Assembly: GCF_014253075.1 (NCBI RefSeq)
Contig: NZ_JACLZJ010000003.1
Span: 470,628 to 534,627 of the forward strand
Source of the DNA: Ochrobactrum sp. CM-21-5
GTDB taxonomy: Bacteria; Pseudomonadota; Alphaproteobacteria; Rhizobiales; Rhizobiaceae
Direction of reading: 5' to 3'
Length of the DNA: 64,000 nt
The notes under the pieces are model-generated. The model was not told the DNA's origin. It searched no databases and saw only the letters and a program-made list of their open reading frames with translations. The stretch's first letter is position 1. The number at the start of each line of letters is the position of its first letter. A program made the position numbers and the translations under genes. Of the stretch, positions 1-10,114 are shown piece after piece.

Positions 1-18
1 TCTCACGGAGACCGTTAC

Positions 19-873
19 ATGACCAAGTCAAACCTCGCCTCTCTTGAAAAGATCATCGACAAGGCTTTTGATGAGCGCGATGGTATCAATACGGCAACGC
101 GCGGCGAAGTGCGCGACGCCGTCGAACAGTCGCTCGTGCTACTTGATCGCGGCGAAGCCCGTGTCGCAGAAAAACAGGAGAGCGGCAACTGGCATGTCAA
201 CCAATGGCTGAAAAAAGCCGTCTTGCTCTCCTTTCGCCTGAACCCGATGGAAGTCATCAAGGGCGGCCCCGGCCAGTCTTCCTGGTGGGACAAGGTTCCT
301 TCGAAATTCGACGGCTGGACCGCCAATGAATTCGAAAAGGCCGGCTTCCGTGCAGTTCCGAATTGCGTTGTCCGCCATTCGGCCTATATCGCTCCCAACG
401 CAATCCTGATGCCCTCCTTCGTCAATCTTGGCGCCTATGTCGATGAAGGCACGATGGTTGATACATGGGCGACGGTCGGCTCTTGCGCGCAGATCGGCAA
501 GAACGTGCACCTTTCCGGCGGCGTCGGCATTGGCGGCGTTCTGGAACCGATGCAGGCGGGCCCGACCATCATCGAGGACAATTGTTTCATCGGCGCACGT
601 TCGGAAGTGGTTGAAGGCTGCATCGTGCGTGAAGGCTCCGTGCTCGGCATGGGCGTCTTCATCGGCAAGTCCACCAAGATTGTGGATCGCGCAACCGGCG
701 AAGTCTCCTATGGTGAAGTGCCGCCTTACTCCGTCGTTGTCGCAGGCACTATGCCGGGCAAAAACGTTCCCGGCGAAAACTGGGGTCCAAGCCTTTATTG
801 CGCGGTGATTGTCAAACGCGTCGATGAAAAGACCCGCTCCAAGACTTCGATCAACGAGTTGCTGCGCGACTAA
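19..873 (+). CDS. dapD: 2,3,4,5-tetrahydropyridine-2,6-dicarboxylate N-succinyltransferase
   Basis: Transfers succinyl from succinyl-CoA to tetrahydrodipicolinate in the succinylase branch of the diaminopimelate/lysine pathway, in the cytoplasm. The 284-residue length is normal for DapD. An alpha-helical N-terminal domain (about 1-100) is followed by a left-handed beta-helix of hexapeptide repeats (about 115-240), in which [11 protein letters not shown] (138-148) and the [10 protein letters not shown] stretch (168-177) are typical DapD active-site regions. The start is supported by an ACGGAGA-like ribosome site a few bases upstream, at the very edge of the window. dapE, the next succinylase-branch step but one, lies 1 kb downstream, and dapB is at 21 kb. 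Confidence 0.97.
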   Translation: MTKSNLASLEKIIDKAFDERDGINTATRGEVRDAVEQSLVLLDRGEARVAEKQESGNWHVNQWLKKAVLLSFRLNPMEVIKGGPGQSSWWDKVPSKFDGWTANEFEKAGFRAVPNCVVRHSAYIAPNAILMPSFVNLGAYVDEGTMVDTWATVGSCAQIGKNVHLSGGVGIGGVLEPMQAGPTIIEDNCFIGARSEVVEGCIVREGSVLGMGVFIGKSTKIVDRATGEVSYGEVPPYSVVVAGTMPGKNVPGENWGPSLYCAVIVKRVDEKTRSKTSINELLRD

Positions 874-1036
874 CCACCCCGCCCCTGAAGCAGGCCTTCC
901 GAAAATGGGGGCCTATTTGGGGAGCTGGCCGCAACAACAAACAGATAGAGTGCCGTTCTGTTGCAATCAGATCGGCACTATAAATTCTTACTAGAAGCAT
1001 AATTTTATCGACTGTCGCCCCCAGCCCGACCATGCT

Positions 1037-1627
1037 CTAATTGTTGGCGACAGTGACTGAGCGGCCCGCAATGGAAACCCATTGGCCAGAATTGGTCGGC
1101 GACTGCATCTTGATATAACGATAGGACGTTTTCTCGACCGGCAACACATCATCACGCAGATTATCGAGAATATAATCGCCGTGATCGGTGCGCACTGTCA
1201 GGACTACATGCGCCTCGCTGCCCTGCACCATGGTAATCAAAAGCTGCGACGGGCCGATACCTCGCGCGATCAGTTGCGCGCGCTTCATCAGCACATAATC
1301 CTCGCAATCGCCCTTACCATTGGTCGGCATGGTCCAGTGGTCGCGTTTGCCGTAATTGTCCTGATCAGAAACCGGTCGGATGCGATGATTGGCTGAACGA
1401 TTTACAGTCTGCAACAACTTCATGCGCTGCGGCGTCAGCTTCATCGGCGCGAGCGCACGATGAGTCCTGCAATCGCGTGGATTGCGTTCACAATAATCCT
1501 TGTGCCCATAAGGAATGCTTGTCAGTCCGCCTGCTTCACTCCATTGCGCGGCTTTGGCCGGAACCGTCACTGCTCCGAAGAGCACCATCATGCCTGCTAC
1601 CGTAGAGGTGATCAAACGCATGCGCAA
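1037..1627 (-). CDS. Periplasmic transglutaminase-like cysteine peptidase (BTLCP/LapG-like)
   Basis: A 196-residue protein with a signal peptide (basic start, hydrophobic stretch to about residue 27, AKA cleavage-type site). The catalytic triad of bacterial transglutaminase-like cysteine peptidases is visible: Cys108 in GKGDCEDY, His140 in GSEAHVVL and Asp155 in YILDNLRD. The best known family member, LapG, cleaves the periplasmic end of a large adhesin under cyclic-di-GMP control. Hyphomicrobiales carry stand-alone versions with unknown substrates, and no LapD or adhesin gene is next to this one. It is transcribed away from dapE. Membership is clear from the motifs; the substrate is unknown. 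Confidence 0.85.
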   Translation of the reverse strand: MRMRLITSTVAGMMVLFGAVTVPAKAAQWSEAGGLTSIPYGHKDYCERNPRDCRTHRALAPMKLTPQRMKLLQTVNRSANHRIRPVSDQDNYGKRDHWTMPTNGKGDCEDYVLMKRAQLIARGIGPSQLLITMVQGSEAHVVLTVRTDHGDYILDNLRDDVLPVEKTSYRYIKMQSPTNSGQWVSIAGRSVTVANN

Positions 1628-1880
1628 TTTCCCATTTTCAAAAAACGTTCCCGTTGACCGGCCTCTTCTTCGGACCTCGTTATCAACCCTTCTTTAACTA
1701 ACGATGACAGGCCCCCTCCGGTCAAGCGAATTTCGCCTTAAGATTGAAACTGAACTGGAAAACACGTAATTGGGAAACTCCCGATACCGATCCTGTCGTC
1801 TGCGGATTGTTGTTCCATCCGCGCGCTTCCCGATCTAGTCTTGTTTCTCAACGATTCTTAGTTTCAGAAGTCCGGACACC

Positions 1881-3068
1881 ATGAACCTGCCTGTCAATCC
1901 CGCCGAAAATCTTGCCGCCCTTATTCGCTGCCCATCTGTCACCCCCGCTGAAGGCGGTGCGCTGACCGCGCTGGAGGCTATGCTGAAGCCCATGGGTTTT
2001 TCCGTGGAGCGACCGGTTTTCTCCGATAAAGGCACGCCCGATATCGAAAACCTTTATGCGCGCAAATCCGGCAACGGCCCGCACCTGATGTTCGCCGGGC
2101 ACACGGACGTCGTGCCGACAGGCGATGACGATGCATGGAAGCATCCGCCTTTTTCGGCAGCCATCGAGGACGGCGTCATGTATGGGCGCGGTGCGGTCGA
2201 CATGAAGGGTGGCGTTGCCTGCTTTGTGGCTGCTGTCGCGCGCTATGTTGAAAAGCACGGCATCTTGAAGGGCAGCATTTCTTTTCTCATCACCGGCGAC
2301 GAGGAAGGCCCGGCGGTCAACGGCACGGTCAAGCTTCTGGAGTGGGCGAAGGAGCACGGCGAAAACTGGGATGCCTCACTTGTCGGGGAACCTACCAATC
2401 CCAATACGCTAGGTGACATGATCAAGATCGGACGTCGCGGCTCGCTCTCCGGCATCATCACGGTTCAGGGCGTGCAAGGCCATGCCGCTTATCCCCATCT
2501 GGCCGAGAACCCGGTGCGCGGCATCACCACGCTTGTCGATAGCCTGCTTTATCCTGCCTTCGATGAAGGCACCGCCGATTTTCAGGCCAGCAATCTGGAA
2601 GTCACCACCATTGATGTCGGCAACAAGGCGACGAATGTCATTGCGAACAAGGCGACGGCATCGTTCAACATCCGCTTCAACGATACATGGACCGCAGAAA
2701 GCCTTCAGGCTGAAATCAGGTCGCGCCTCGAAAAAGCTTCCCGCAACAACCGTCTGCGTCCTGGCCGTGAAGCACCGATCCGCTACGAACTGACCTGGCG
2801 CGAAAGCCCGAGCCATGTCTTTCTCACCCGTGACGAAAAGCTGATCGGCACCTTGAGCGCTTCCATTGAAGCAATAACCGGCAAGCGACCGGAACTCTCG
2901 ACTTCAGGCGGCACATCCGACGCCCGCTTCATCAAGGATTACTGTCCGGTGGTGGAATTCGGCCTTGTTGGTCAAACAATGCACATGGTTGACGAGCGGG
3001 TGGCTCTTGCCGACCTCGAAGGTCTGACACAGATTTATGAGCGTTTCATCGCCGATTTCTTTGGGTAA
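1881..3068 (+). CDS. dapE: Succinyl-diaminopimelate desuccinylase
   Basis: A zinc-dependent M20 peptidase-family enzyme that hydrolyses N-succinyl-LL-diaminopimelate to LL-diaminopimelate and succinate. At 395 residues it is slightly longer than the E. coli enzyme. Metal and catalytic residues are in place: His74 and Asp76 (AGHTDVVP), Asp107 ([10 protein letters not shown]), Glu141/Glu142 (TGDEEGPA), Glu170 (VGEPT) and a C-terminal His in GQTMHMVDE. The dimerisation insert lies at roughly 185-300. It is followed after 8 bp by a membrane-protein gene, probably co-transcribed. Confidence 0.97.
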   Translation: MNLPVNPAENLAALIRCPSVTPAEGGALTALEAMLKPMGFSVERPVFSDKGTPDIENLYARKSGNGPHLMFAGHTDVVPTGDDDAWKHPPFSAAIEDGVMYGRGAVDMKGGVACFVAAVARYVEKHGILKGSISFLITGDEEGPAVNGTVKLLEWAKEHGENWDASLVGEPTNPNTLGDMIKIGRRGSLSGIITVQGVQGHAAYPHLAENPVRGITTLVDSLLYPAFDEGTADFQASNLEVTTIDVGNKATNVIANKATASFNIRFNDTWTAESLQAEIRSRLEKASRNNRLRPGREAPIRYELTWRESPSHVFLTRDEKLIGTLSASIEAITGKRPELSTSGGTSDARFIKDYCPVVEFGLVGQTMHMVDERVALADLEGLTQIYERFIADFFG

Positions 3069-3076
3069 AGGATTCC

Positions 3077-3682
3077 ATGCCGAGCCTGGACGATATTTTC
3101 AGATACTTCTGGGGCGTCTGGAAAATGATGCTCGGTCGCCGGGAGGGCCTTGATTACCTCGACATTTCCGCCGAGGACTTCTGGGCTTCTTTCTATGCAA
3201 TAGCGGTGGCCTTGCCGCCGCTATTCGCGAGCTGGGTGGTCTATGCCGCAAATCTGACTGCAGGTCGCGAAGAAGCGGGCATACGCTTCGCCATCGTTAG
3301 CCGCGCCGCCTTTGTTGATGTCGCTGCATGGATCATCCCACTGGCGATCATCGGAATCCTCGCCAAGCGTATCGGCATTGCCAAGCGTTATGGAGCCTAT
3401 GTGATCGCCACCAACTGGGGAAGCGCCCTGCTTGCCTGGATATTCGCCCCGATCACCCTCCTGCAACTGTTTTTTCCGGAGCGCTTTGATGTGGCAACGC
3501 TCTTCGCGTTCGTCATGTTCGGCATATCCGTCGTACTCAGCTACCGCCTTACTTTCGTGGCGCTGCAACGCCCGCATGCCTATGCAGCACCGTTCTTCGC
3601 CTGCGTGTTTTTCGGGTCGCTGTTTATTACCGTGATCCTGCAGCACATATTCGGCATTGGTTTCGATGCACAGGCTTACTGA
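3077..3682 (+). CDS. Conserved hypothetical membrane protein downstream of dapE
   Basis: A 201-residue protein with about five hydrophobic segments (approximately 38-60, 80-102, 118-135, 148-167, 176-195) and a soluble, acidic N-terminal stretch. No catalytic motif is recognised. It resembles small YIP1-like integral membrane proteins in its hydrophobicity pattern, but this is only a topological likeness. It starts 8 bp after dapE and its stop codon abuts the convergent truA stop with no spacer, so it is probably the last gene of a dapE operon. The function is unknown. Confidence 0.75.
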   Translation: MPSLDDIFRYFWGVWKMMLGRREGLDYLDISAEDFWASFYAIAVALPPLFASWVVYAANLTAGREEAGIRFAIVSRAAFVDVAAWIIPLAIIGILAKRIGIAKRYGAYVIATNWGSALLAWIFAPITLLQLFFPERFDVATLFAFVMFGISVVLSYRLTFVALQRPHAYAAPFFACVFFGSLFITVILQHIFGIGFDAQAY

Positions 3683-4438
3683 TCAGTAGGGAAACGCGTA
3701 ATCGACACCAACCAGATAGAGCCCATAAGGCGGCGCCACCTGCCCGCAAGCCTTGCGGTCACGCGCTTCAAGGGCGGCCTGCAAATCGTCCACCGTCCAG
3801 CGACCCACACCCACTTCCATCAGGCTCCCCGCAAAGGAACGCACCTGATTGTGCAGGAAAGAGCGCGCCGAAACGCGCATTTCTATATAGTCCCCGTTGC
3901 GCGTGACATCGAGCCGATCCAGCGTCTTCACCGGGCTTTTCGCCTGGCATTGCATAGCGCGAAACGTGGTAAAATCGTGCTCGCCTAACAGCCGCTTCGC
4001 GGCTTCGTGCATCGCCTCATGGTCGAGCCGCTTCTGCACCCACCAGGCACGCTGATAGCCGATAGCCAGCGGCGCGCGTCGGTTATGGATACGATAGAGA
4101 TAGTGCCGCGCACGGGCCGAAAAACGTGCATCGAAGCCATCCGTGGTCTTCTCGACATTGAGGATGCTGACACGCTCATCCGCCATCAACAAATGTGCGT
4201 TGATAGCATCGCGCACCTTGCTGGCGGCCCAGTCTTTCGTCAGATCGACATGCGCAATCTGTGCCGTGGCGTGCACGCCCGCATCAGTGCGACCGGCCGC
4301 GCCCAAAGTCAGATCTTCACCACAGAACTTTTTGAACGCCCGCTCGATAGCCGCCTGCACGGTGTGACCGTTGGCTTGCCGCTGCCAGCCTGCATAAGGC
4401 GTTCCATCATATTCTACAATGAGCTTGTAACGCGGCAC
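3683..4438 (-). CDS. truA: tRNA pseudouridine(38-40) synthase
   Basis: Isomerises uridines 38-40 of the tRNA anticodon stem-loop to pseudouridine. The 251-residue protein shows the family core: [10 protein letters not shown] (10-19) and the catalytic loop GRTDAGVHA with Asp52 as the nucleophile. The C-terminal half carries the expected FLHNQVR motif. It is the third gene of a tight minus-strand run def-fmt-truA with only a few bases between fmt and truA, a translation and RNA-processing operon common in Hyphomicrobiales. Confidence 0.96.
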   Translation of the reverse strand: MPRYKLIVEYDGTPYAGWQRQANGHTVQAAIERAFKKFCGEDLTLGAAGRTDAGVHATAQIAHVDLTKDWAASKVRDAINAHLLMADERVSILNVEKTTDGFDARFSARARHYLYRIHNRRAPLAIGYQRAWWVQKRLDHEAMHEAAKRLLGEHDFTTFRAMQCQAKSPVKTLDRLDVTRNGDYIEMRVSARSFLHNQVRSFAGSLMEVGVGRWTVDDLQAALEARDRKACGQVAPPYGLYLVGVDYAFPY

Positions 4439-4442
4439 CGGC

Positions 4443-5363
4443 TCACAAGACCTTCGTCACCTGCGCACCGCGCAGAAAATCTTGCGCAGGCAGCGGCTTG
4501 CCCCCGGAGCGTTGCAGGGTAAGGAGGCGCACGACACCTTCTCCGCAGGCAATGGTCAGTCTGTCATCGAGAACCGTACCCGGCGCTGCCGAACCTACTC
4601 CAAGTGTGGAGCGCTGAAGCTTCACACGCTCGACGGCACCGTTGATTTCCATCTCGCACCATGCCCCTGGAAATGGCGACAGACCGCGAATGGCATTGTG
4701 CACATCCTTTGCGGGCTTCGACCAGTCGATGCGGGCTTCAGACTTGTCGATCTTGGCTGCATAGGTGACGCCTTCTTTCGGCTGCGGCTGTAGGGCAAGG
4801 CTTTCCCGCTCAAGGGCGCCCAGCGCACGCACCATGAGATCAGCGCCAATCATGCTGAGACGATCATGCAGCTCGCCCGCCGTCATCTCCGGTGTAATCA
4901 TAACTTTTTCGGCCATGGCGACCGGACCGGTATCGAGTCCCGCATCCATTTTCATGACCATCATGCCTGTTTCTCCGTCGCCCGCCATGATGGCGCGCTG
5001 GATCGGGGCCGCACCGCGCCAGCGAGGCAGAAGCGAAGCATGGCCATTATAACAGCCTAGACGCGGCGCATCGAGAATGGCTGTGGGCAGCAGCAGCCCG
5101 TAAGCGACGACGATGGCGACGTCCGCTTCGAGACTTGCGAAAACCTCCTGCTCTTCCGCGCCCTTGAGGCTCTTCGGCGTAAAAACCGGAATGCCGAACT
5201 GTTCCGCCTTTTCGTGCACCGGTGACTTGGTCAGTTCCAGACCTCGGCGACCGGCCGGACGCGGCGGCTGCGTATAGGCCGCGACGACATCGTAACCGTG
5301 ACCGATAATAGCGGTGAGGATTGGCACGGAAAATTCCGGTGTCCCCATGAAGACGATACGCAT
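4443..5363 (-). CDS. fmt: Methionyl-tRNA formyltransferase
   Basis: Formylates initiator Met-tRNA using 10-formyltetrahydrofolate. It is 306 residues long, the usual length. The catalytic Asn106, His108 and Asp144 are present ([19 protein letters not shown] and AGLDTGPV), followed by the C-terminal tRNA-binding domain from about 205. The start codon overlaps the def stop by one base (TAATG), so the two are translationally coupled. This pairing of formylation and deformylation enzymes is classical. Confidence 0.97.
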   Translation of the reverse strand: MRIVFMGTPEFSVPILTAIIGHGYDVVAAYTQPPRPAGRRGLELTKSPVHEKAEQFGIPVFTPKSLKGAEEQEVFASLEADVAIVVAYGLLLPTAILDAPRLGCYNGHASLLPRWRGAAPIQRAIMAGDGETGMMVMKMDAGLDTGPVAMAEKVMITPEMTAGELHDRLSMIGADLMVRALGALERESLALQPQPKEGVTYAAKIDKSEARIDWSKPAKDVHNAIRGLSPFPGAWCEMEINGAVERVKLQRSTLGVGSAAPGTVLDDRLTIACGEGVVRLLTLQRSGGKPLPAQDFLRGAQVTKVL

Positions 5364-5890
5364 TAAAGCACCCTCTTCGAGGCGCGCTGACTGGCGAGTT
5401 TCTTGAACTTCCTGATGACCATATCGCGCTTGAGCTTGGAAATGTGATCGATGAAGAGCACACCGTTGAGATGGTCTATCTCATGCTGCAGACAGGTCGC
5501 CATCAAGCCGTCGGCTTCCATCGAATGCGGCTTGCCATCGGCATCGAAGTAATTAACCTTCACCGTCGCAGGCCGCTCCACTTCCGCATAATAATCGGGG
5601 ATCGACAGGCAGCCTTCCTCATAGAGGCTGCGCTCGTCCGACGAGACGACAATCTCGGGATTGATGAATACATGAGGCGCTTTTTCCTCGCCTTCCTTGG
5701 CAAGATCAATGACCAGCATGCGGATCGGCTCGCCAACCTGGATAGCGGCCAGACCGATGCCCGGCGCATCATACATGGTGTCGAACATGTCGCCGGCGAA
5801 TTTGCGCAATTGATCGTCAAAGCGCTCAACTGGTTTGGAAAGCTGGCGCAGAACGGGATCGGGGAGAATGACAAGCGATTTTACTGACAT
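5363..5890 (-). CDS. def: Peptide deformylase
   Basis: Removes the formyl group from nascent proteins. In this 175-residue protein all three signature motifs are intact: [10 protein letters not shown] (44-53), EGCLSIP with metal ligand Cys94, and QHEIDHLNG with His136, catalytic Glu137 and His140. It is the first gene of the def-fmt-truA operon. The upstream 100 bp shared with divergent rmuC should contain both promoters. Confidence 0.97.
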   Translation of the reverse strand: MSVKSLVILPDPVLRQLSKPVERFDDQLRKFAGDMFDTMYDAPGIGLAAIQVGEPIRMLVIDLAKEGEEKAPHVFINPEIVVSSDERSLYEEGCLSIPDYYAEVERPATVKVNYFDADGKPHSMEADGLMATCLQHEIDHLNGVLFIDHISKLKRDMVIRKFKKLASQRASKRVL

Positions 5891-5991
5891 GCGGCTTCAC
5901 GTAATCGCTCGCGGAAGAATCGTCAATTGCACTTGTAAAATGTTCCTGTTTTGATCTCATCATCGCAGCACGAATCAGGTAAGCTCGGCTT

Positions 5992-7221
5992 ATGGAAAAT
6001 CAAAATCTTTTAAGCGAACCGCTTTTGCAGCTCGGCGCCACCGCGTTCACGTTGGGAGACATTCTTCTGGCAGGGATTGCTGCCCTCGTTCTTTGCCTCG
6101 CTGTTTTTATGATTTCCGCAGCACGCTCCACCCGCCTTCGTGCTGTCGCTGAAACGCAGGCCGAAGACCGCGCCCGTGACGCGGAATTCCGCATGTCGGA
6201 AATTCTGAAAGCGCAAGCCGAAATGCAGGGCCGTATGCAAACCATGGCCGAAGTTTTCGGCTCGAGACAGGCTGAACTCAACCAATCTATCCGCGAAAGA
6301 CTTGACGGCATGACGCATCGCCTCGGCCAAACCATGACCGAGCAGACAAAATCCACCCACGAGAACCTTGCAAAATTGCAAGAACGCCTCGCGGTCATTG
6401 ATACAGCGCAGAACAATATCCAGTCGCTGGCGGGACAGGTGGTGCAGTTGCAGGCGATCCTTGCCAACAAGCAGACGCGCGGTGCATTCGGCCAATCGCG
6501 CATGGAAGCAATCATTGCCGACGGCCTGCCGCAAGGCGCATATGAGTTTCAAGCGACGCTTTCAAACGGCACGCGACCAGACTGTCTTGTGCGTATGCCC
6601 AATAATTCACCATCGCTGGTCATCGACGCGAAATTTCCTCTCGAAGCGTGGAACGCCATGCGTGAAACGGAAAATCCTGACGCAAGGAAAACAGTCGCGG
6701 CGCAGTTCCGCCGCGACATGGAAATCCACATCAAGGATATTTCCGACAAGTATCTCATTACCGGTGAAACGCAGGATACGGCCTTCCTGTTCGTCCCATC
6801 AGAATCGATCTTCGCCGATATCCACGAGCATTTTGAAGCGCTGATCCAGCGGGCGCACCGGGCACGGATTGTCATTGTTTCACCTTCCCTCCTGATGCTT
6901 TCCATTCAGGTCATTCAAGCGATCCTGAAAGACGCCCGCATGCGCGAGCAGGCACATGTGATCCAGGGAGAAGTCATCCGGCTGATGGAAGATGTCGGCC
7001 GTCTGGACGAGCGGGTGCGCAAATTGCAGACCCACTTTGCGCAAGCCAATAAGGATATTGACGAGATCCTGGTGTCTTCCAACAAAGTGACCAAGCGCGG
7101 CGCGAAGATCGAGGCGCTGGAATTCGGTCCCGCACCGGCTGAAGAAACGCCCCACGCGCAGCCCGTTCGGACAGAAAGCACTGGTAACCAGTTGCACCTG
7201 CGGGTCGTGGACGAGGATTAG
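5992..7221 (+). CDS. rmuC: DNA recombination protein RmuC
   Basis: An inner-membrane-anchored RmuC-family protein of 409 residues, a family linked to limiting inversion at repeats and thought to be nuclease-like. One transmembrane helix lies near the N-terminus (about 23-43). It is followed by a long coiled-coil region (about 50-155, rich in Ala, Glu, Gln and Arg) and the conserved RmuC core, with VIDAKFPLEAW near 210-220 and the FVPSESIFADI stretch. The C-terminal tail is low-complexity. It is transcribed divergently from def. Confidence 0.93.
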   Translation: MENQNLLSEPLLQLGATAFTLGDILLAGIAALVLCLAVFMISAARSTRLRAVAETQAEDRARDAEFRMSEILKAQAEMQGRMQTMAEVFGSRQAELNQSIRERLDGMTHRLGQTMTEQTKSTHENLAKLQERLAVIDTAQNNIQSLAGQVVQLQAILANKQTRGAFGQSRMEAIIADGLPQGAYEFQATLSNGTRPDCLVRMPNNSPSLVIDAKFPLEAWNAMRETENPDARKTVAAQFRRDMEIHIKDISDKYLITGETQDTAFLFVPSESIFADIHEHFEALIQRAHRARIVIVSPSLLMLSIQVIQAILKDARMREQAHVIQGEVIRLMEDVGRLDERVRKLQTHFAQANKDIDEILVSSNKVTKRGAKIEALEFGPAPAEETPHAQPVRTESTGNQLHLRVVDED

Positions 7222-7456
7222 ACCATATCTCAAAACCGGGAAGCGGTTGTAGGAGACATTCGCAAAAACAAATAGATAAGGTCTGGTGCCTCAGTCCGAA
7301 CCAGATTCACTCTAAGTCGGCTTGAAATTGTTTGTACTATTGGATTATCAGAATGGCGATACTCTGGAATTTATCGCCATGTAAAATTGACAGCTATTCA
7401 CCACTCAGTTTGGAAGAGATATTACAAATCCACTTCAGAATTAAGATGGATTCGAT

Positions 7457-7876
7457 ATGTTTTATAATTTTAAGTTTAATGAGAACAATTATTACCTGAA
7501 AGCGGGAGAATTACTTATCAACCTAATTGCACCCGTATATGGCGATAGTAATAAAGGTACGGATTGGTCCGTTAGCGGCAAGTTGGATGGAACAGGATCA
7601 ACCCCACTTATAACGAAGATTGAAAACAGTCTTTGCGGCATAGAAATGAGTGTAGCTAAAGTCATAAACGACAGGCTATATTTTTCTTTGATTGCAAGAG
7701 AGCGTCCAATATCCAATACAAATTGGCTTCACTTTACTATAAATCAAGCCCTAGGGACGATCCAAGCGAACGGCCAGTATCTAACGTTGATCACAGACAC
7801 AGACACGGACACCTGGCAGGCTTACCTCGGAGCAGATATTACAAGGTGGACAATAGATCCCATTTCAGCCGATTGA
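7457..7876 (+). CDS. AT-rich hypothetical protein, no recognised family
   Basis: A 139-residue predicted protein without recognisable domains. It is soluble, with no signal peptide or membrane helix, and alternating hydrophobic/polar segments suggest beta structure. Codon use is visibly unlike the neighbours: Asn, Lys, Ile and Tyr with A/T-ending codons dominate, in an otherwise GC-rich window. The upstream 150 bp is AT-rich as well. A short repeat-like coding stretch (ACAGACACAGACACGGACAC) gives the peptide TDTDTDTW. The ribosome site is weak. It sits alone between rmuC and the convergent lepA and is probably a small horizontally acquired islet. It may be expressed or may be decaying; confidence that it is a real gene is moderate. 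Confidence 0.5.
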   Translation: MFYNFKFNENNYYLKAGELLINLIAPVYGDSNKGTDWSVSGKLDGTGSTPLITKIENSLCGIEMSVAKVINDRLYFSLIARERPISNTNWLHFTINQALGTIQANGQYLTLITDTDTDTWQAYLGADITRWTIDPISAD

Positions 7877-7986
7877 ACCGGATTGGCGATACACCCCTCG
7901 TTTCATTTTGGGCGTATCGTTCTTAAAACTGGAAATCGCAATTACATCGTTTCCAAACAAATAAAAGTATGTTTTTACTTTCCTGC

Positions 7987-8015
7987 ACCGCGATCCCAAT
8001 TCACAGGATCGCGGT
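7987..8015. terminator. Hairpin between orphan ORF and lepA
   Basis: A perfect 10-bp inverted repeat, ACCGCGATCC / GGATCGCGGT, with a 9-nt loop, lies between the convergent ends of the AT-rich ORF and lepA. There is no strong T-run on either side, so it may be a factor-assisted or bidirectional terminator. Confidence 0.5.
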
Positions 8016-8110
8016 CAGGTACTTAGATGCTGTTATGCCATGCTCTGAAGATCAGCTTAATCCAAGATTGACGGATTGTTCAGAACTCTTACCTGCTCAA
8101 GAGGTGGTGG

Positions 8111-9919
8111 TCAGTCATCACCCATCTTGAGCGCCTGAATAAACGCTTCTTGCGGAATTTCGACCCGGCCGAACTGGCGCATGCGCTTCTTGCCTTCCTT
8201 CTGCTTGTCCAGAAGCTTGCGCTTGCGCGAGATATCGCCGCCGTAACACTTGGCCGTCACGTCCTTGCGCAGCGCCGAGATCGTCTCACGGGCTACGATG
8301 CGTCCCCCGATCGCAGCCTGAATCGGAATCTTGAACATGTGCTGCGGGATCAATTCTTTCAGCTTTTCGCACAGTGCACGACCGCGCTTTTCCGCAGCCG
8401 AACGGTGCACCAGCATCGAGAGCGCATCCACCGGCTCTTCGTTGACGAGGATCGACATCTTGACCAGATCCCCTTCACGATATTCCGACAGATGGTAATC
8501 GAACGACGCATAGCCTTTCGAGATAGACTTGAGACGATCGTAGAAGTCGAATACCACTTCGTTGAGCGGTAGATCGTAAGTAATCATGGCGCGCGGACCG
8601 ACATAGGAAAGATCGGTCTGAATACCGCGGCGGTCCTGACACAATTTAATGATTGCACCCAGATAATCATCCGGCGTCATAATTGTCGCCTTGATCCACG
8701 GCTCTTCAATGGCGTCAATTTTGACCACATCCGGCATATCGGCCGGATTGTGTAGTTCCTTTTCAGTGCCGTCAGTCATCTTCAGTCGATAGACAACCGA
8801 AGGCGCGGTCGTAATGAGGTCGAGATTGAACTCGCGCTCAAGCCGCTCCTGAATGATTTCCAGATGCAGAAGACCGAGGAAGCCGCAGCGGAAGCCGAAG
8901 CCGAGCGCTGCCGAGGTTTCCATCTCGAAGGAGAACGATGCGTCGTTGAGGCGCAGCTTGCCCATGGCGCCGCGCAGATCTTCAAAATCCGCCGCATCGA
9001 CTGGGAACAGACCGCAGAACACCACCGGCTGTGCCGGCTTGAAACCGGGCAGCATTTTTTCCGTCGGACGACGATCTTCTGTAATCGTATCACCGACACG
9101 GGTATCTGCCACTTCCTTGATCGAAGCGGTGATAAAACCAAGCTCGCCGGGGCCAAGCTCGTCCACCTGCACCATTTTCGGTGTGAAAACGCCGGTGCGT
9201 TCAACGGGATATTTCGCGCCTGTCCCCATCATGCGGATGGTCTGGCCCTTCTTCAGAACGCCATCGATGATACGCACGAGAACGATAACGCCAAGATAAC
9301 TGTCATACCAGCTATCAACCAGCATTGCCTTGAGGGGAGCCGAGCGATCACCTCCCTTCGGCGGCGGCAATTGCTCGACAATCGCTTCCAGCACATCGGG
9401 AATCCCAAGGCCGGTCTTGGCTGAAATCATCACCGCCCTGCTGGCATCAATGCCGATCACTTCCTCGATCTGGCTTTGCACGCGCTCAGGCTCGGCGGCA
9501 GGCAGGTCAACCTTGTTCAGAACCACCACGATTTCGTGATTGTTGTCGATGGCCTGATAGACATTTGCCAGCGTCTGCGCTTCCACCCCCTGAGAGGCGT
9601 CAACCACCAGAAGTGACCCTTCGCAGGCCGCCAACGAACGCGAGACTTCATAGGCAAAGTCCACGTGTCCGGGCGTGTCGATCAGGTTCAACACGTAATC
9701 TTCACCGTTCTTCGCCTTGTAATGAAGGCGCACGGTCTGGGCCTTGATGGTGATGCCGCGCTCCCGCTCGATATCCATCGAGTCGAGTATCTGATCCTTC
9801 ATCTCACGCGTTTCCAGCCCGCCGGTTAATTGAATGAGGCGGTCGGCCAACGTCGATTTGCCATGATCGATATGGGCGACGATCGAAAAATTACGAATAT
9901 GGTCAAGTGGTGTGCTCAT
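8111..9919 (-). CDS. lepA: Elongation factor 4 (LepA GTPase)
   Basis: A ribosome-associated translational GTPase of 602 residues, full length. G1 is AHIDHGKST (about 15-23), G3 is DTPGHVDF, G4 is NKVDLP and G5 is SAKTG, followed by domain II, domain III with [11 protein letters not shown], and the LepA-specific C-terminal domain ending in [16 protein letters not shown]. It is monocistronic here, with a 180-bp gap to the divergent NDUFA9-like gene. Confidence 0.98.
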   Translation of the reverse strand: MSTPLDHIRNFSIVAHIDHGKSTLADRLIQLTGGLETREMKDQILDSMDIERERGITIKAQTVRLHYKAKNGEDYVLNLIDTPGHVDFAYEVSRSLAACEGSLLVVDASQGVEAQTLANVYQAIDNNHEIVVVLNKVDLPAAEPERVQSQIEEVIGIDASRAVMISAKTGLGIPDVLEAIVEQLPPPKGGDRSAPLKAMLVDSWYDSYLGVIVLVRIIDGVLKKGQTIRMMGTGAKYPVERTGVFTPKMVQVDELGPGELGFITASIKEVADTRVGDTITEDRRPTEKMLPGFKPAQPVVFCGLFPVDAADFEDLRGAMGKLRLNDASFSFEMETSAALGFGFRCGFLGLLHLEIIQERLEREFNLDLITTAPSVVYRLKMTDGTEKELHNPADMPDVVKIDAIEEPWIKATIMTPDDYLGAIIKLCQDRRGIQTDLSYVGPRAMITYDLPLNEVVFDFYDRLKSISKGYASFDYHLSEYREGDLVKMSILVNEEPVDALSMLVHRSAAEKRGRALCEKLKELIPQHMFKIPIQAAIGGRIVARETISALRKDVTAKCYGGDISRKRKLLDKQKEGKKRMRQFGRVEIPQEAFIQALKMGDD

Positions 9920-10114
9920 GCGCGCGATTTACCAGCAAGCAGACAAAACTCAAAGAGGTATTGCACGTTTAACGCTGGAAAAGCAGCCGCAATCGTCATC
10001 GTGACAACAAGTCCCCTTTGCCTTGAACGCAAAAGGCAGTAAATCAGCCACAGAAAAGCGCGCCGCAGCACTCGTTTCAGGCGGCGCAATCTGGCTTTCA
10101 TGCAGGAGTTAAGG

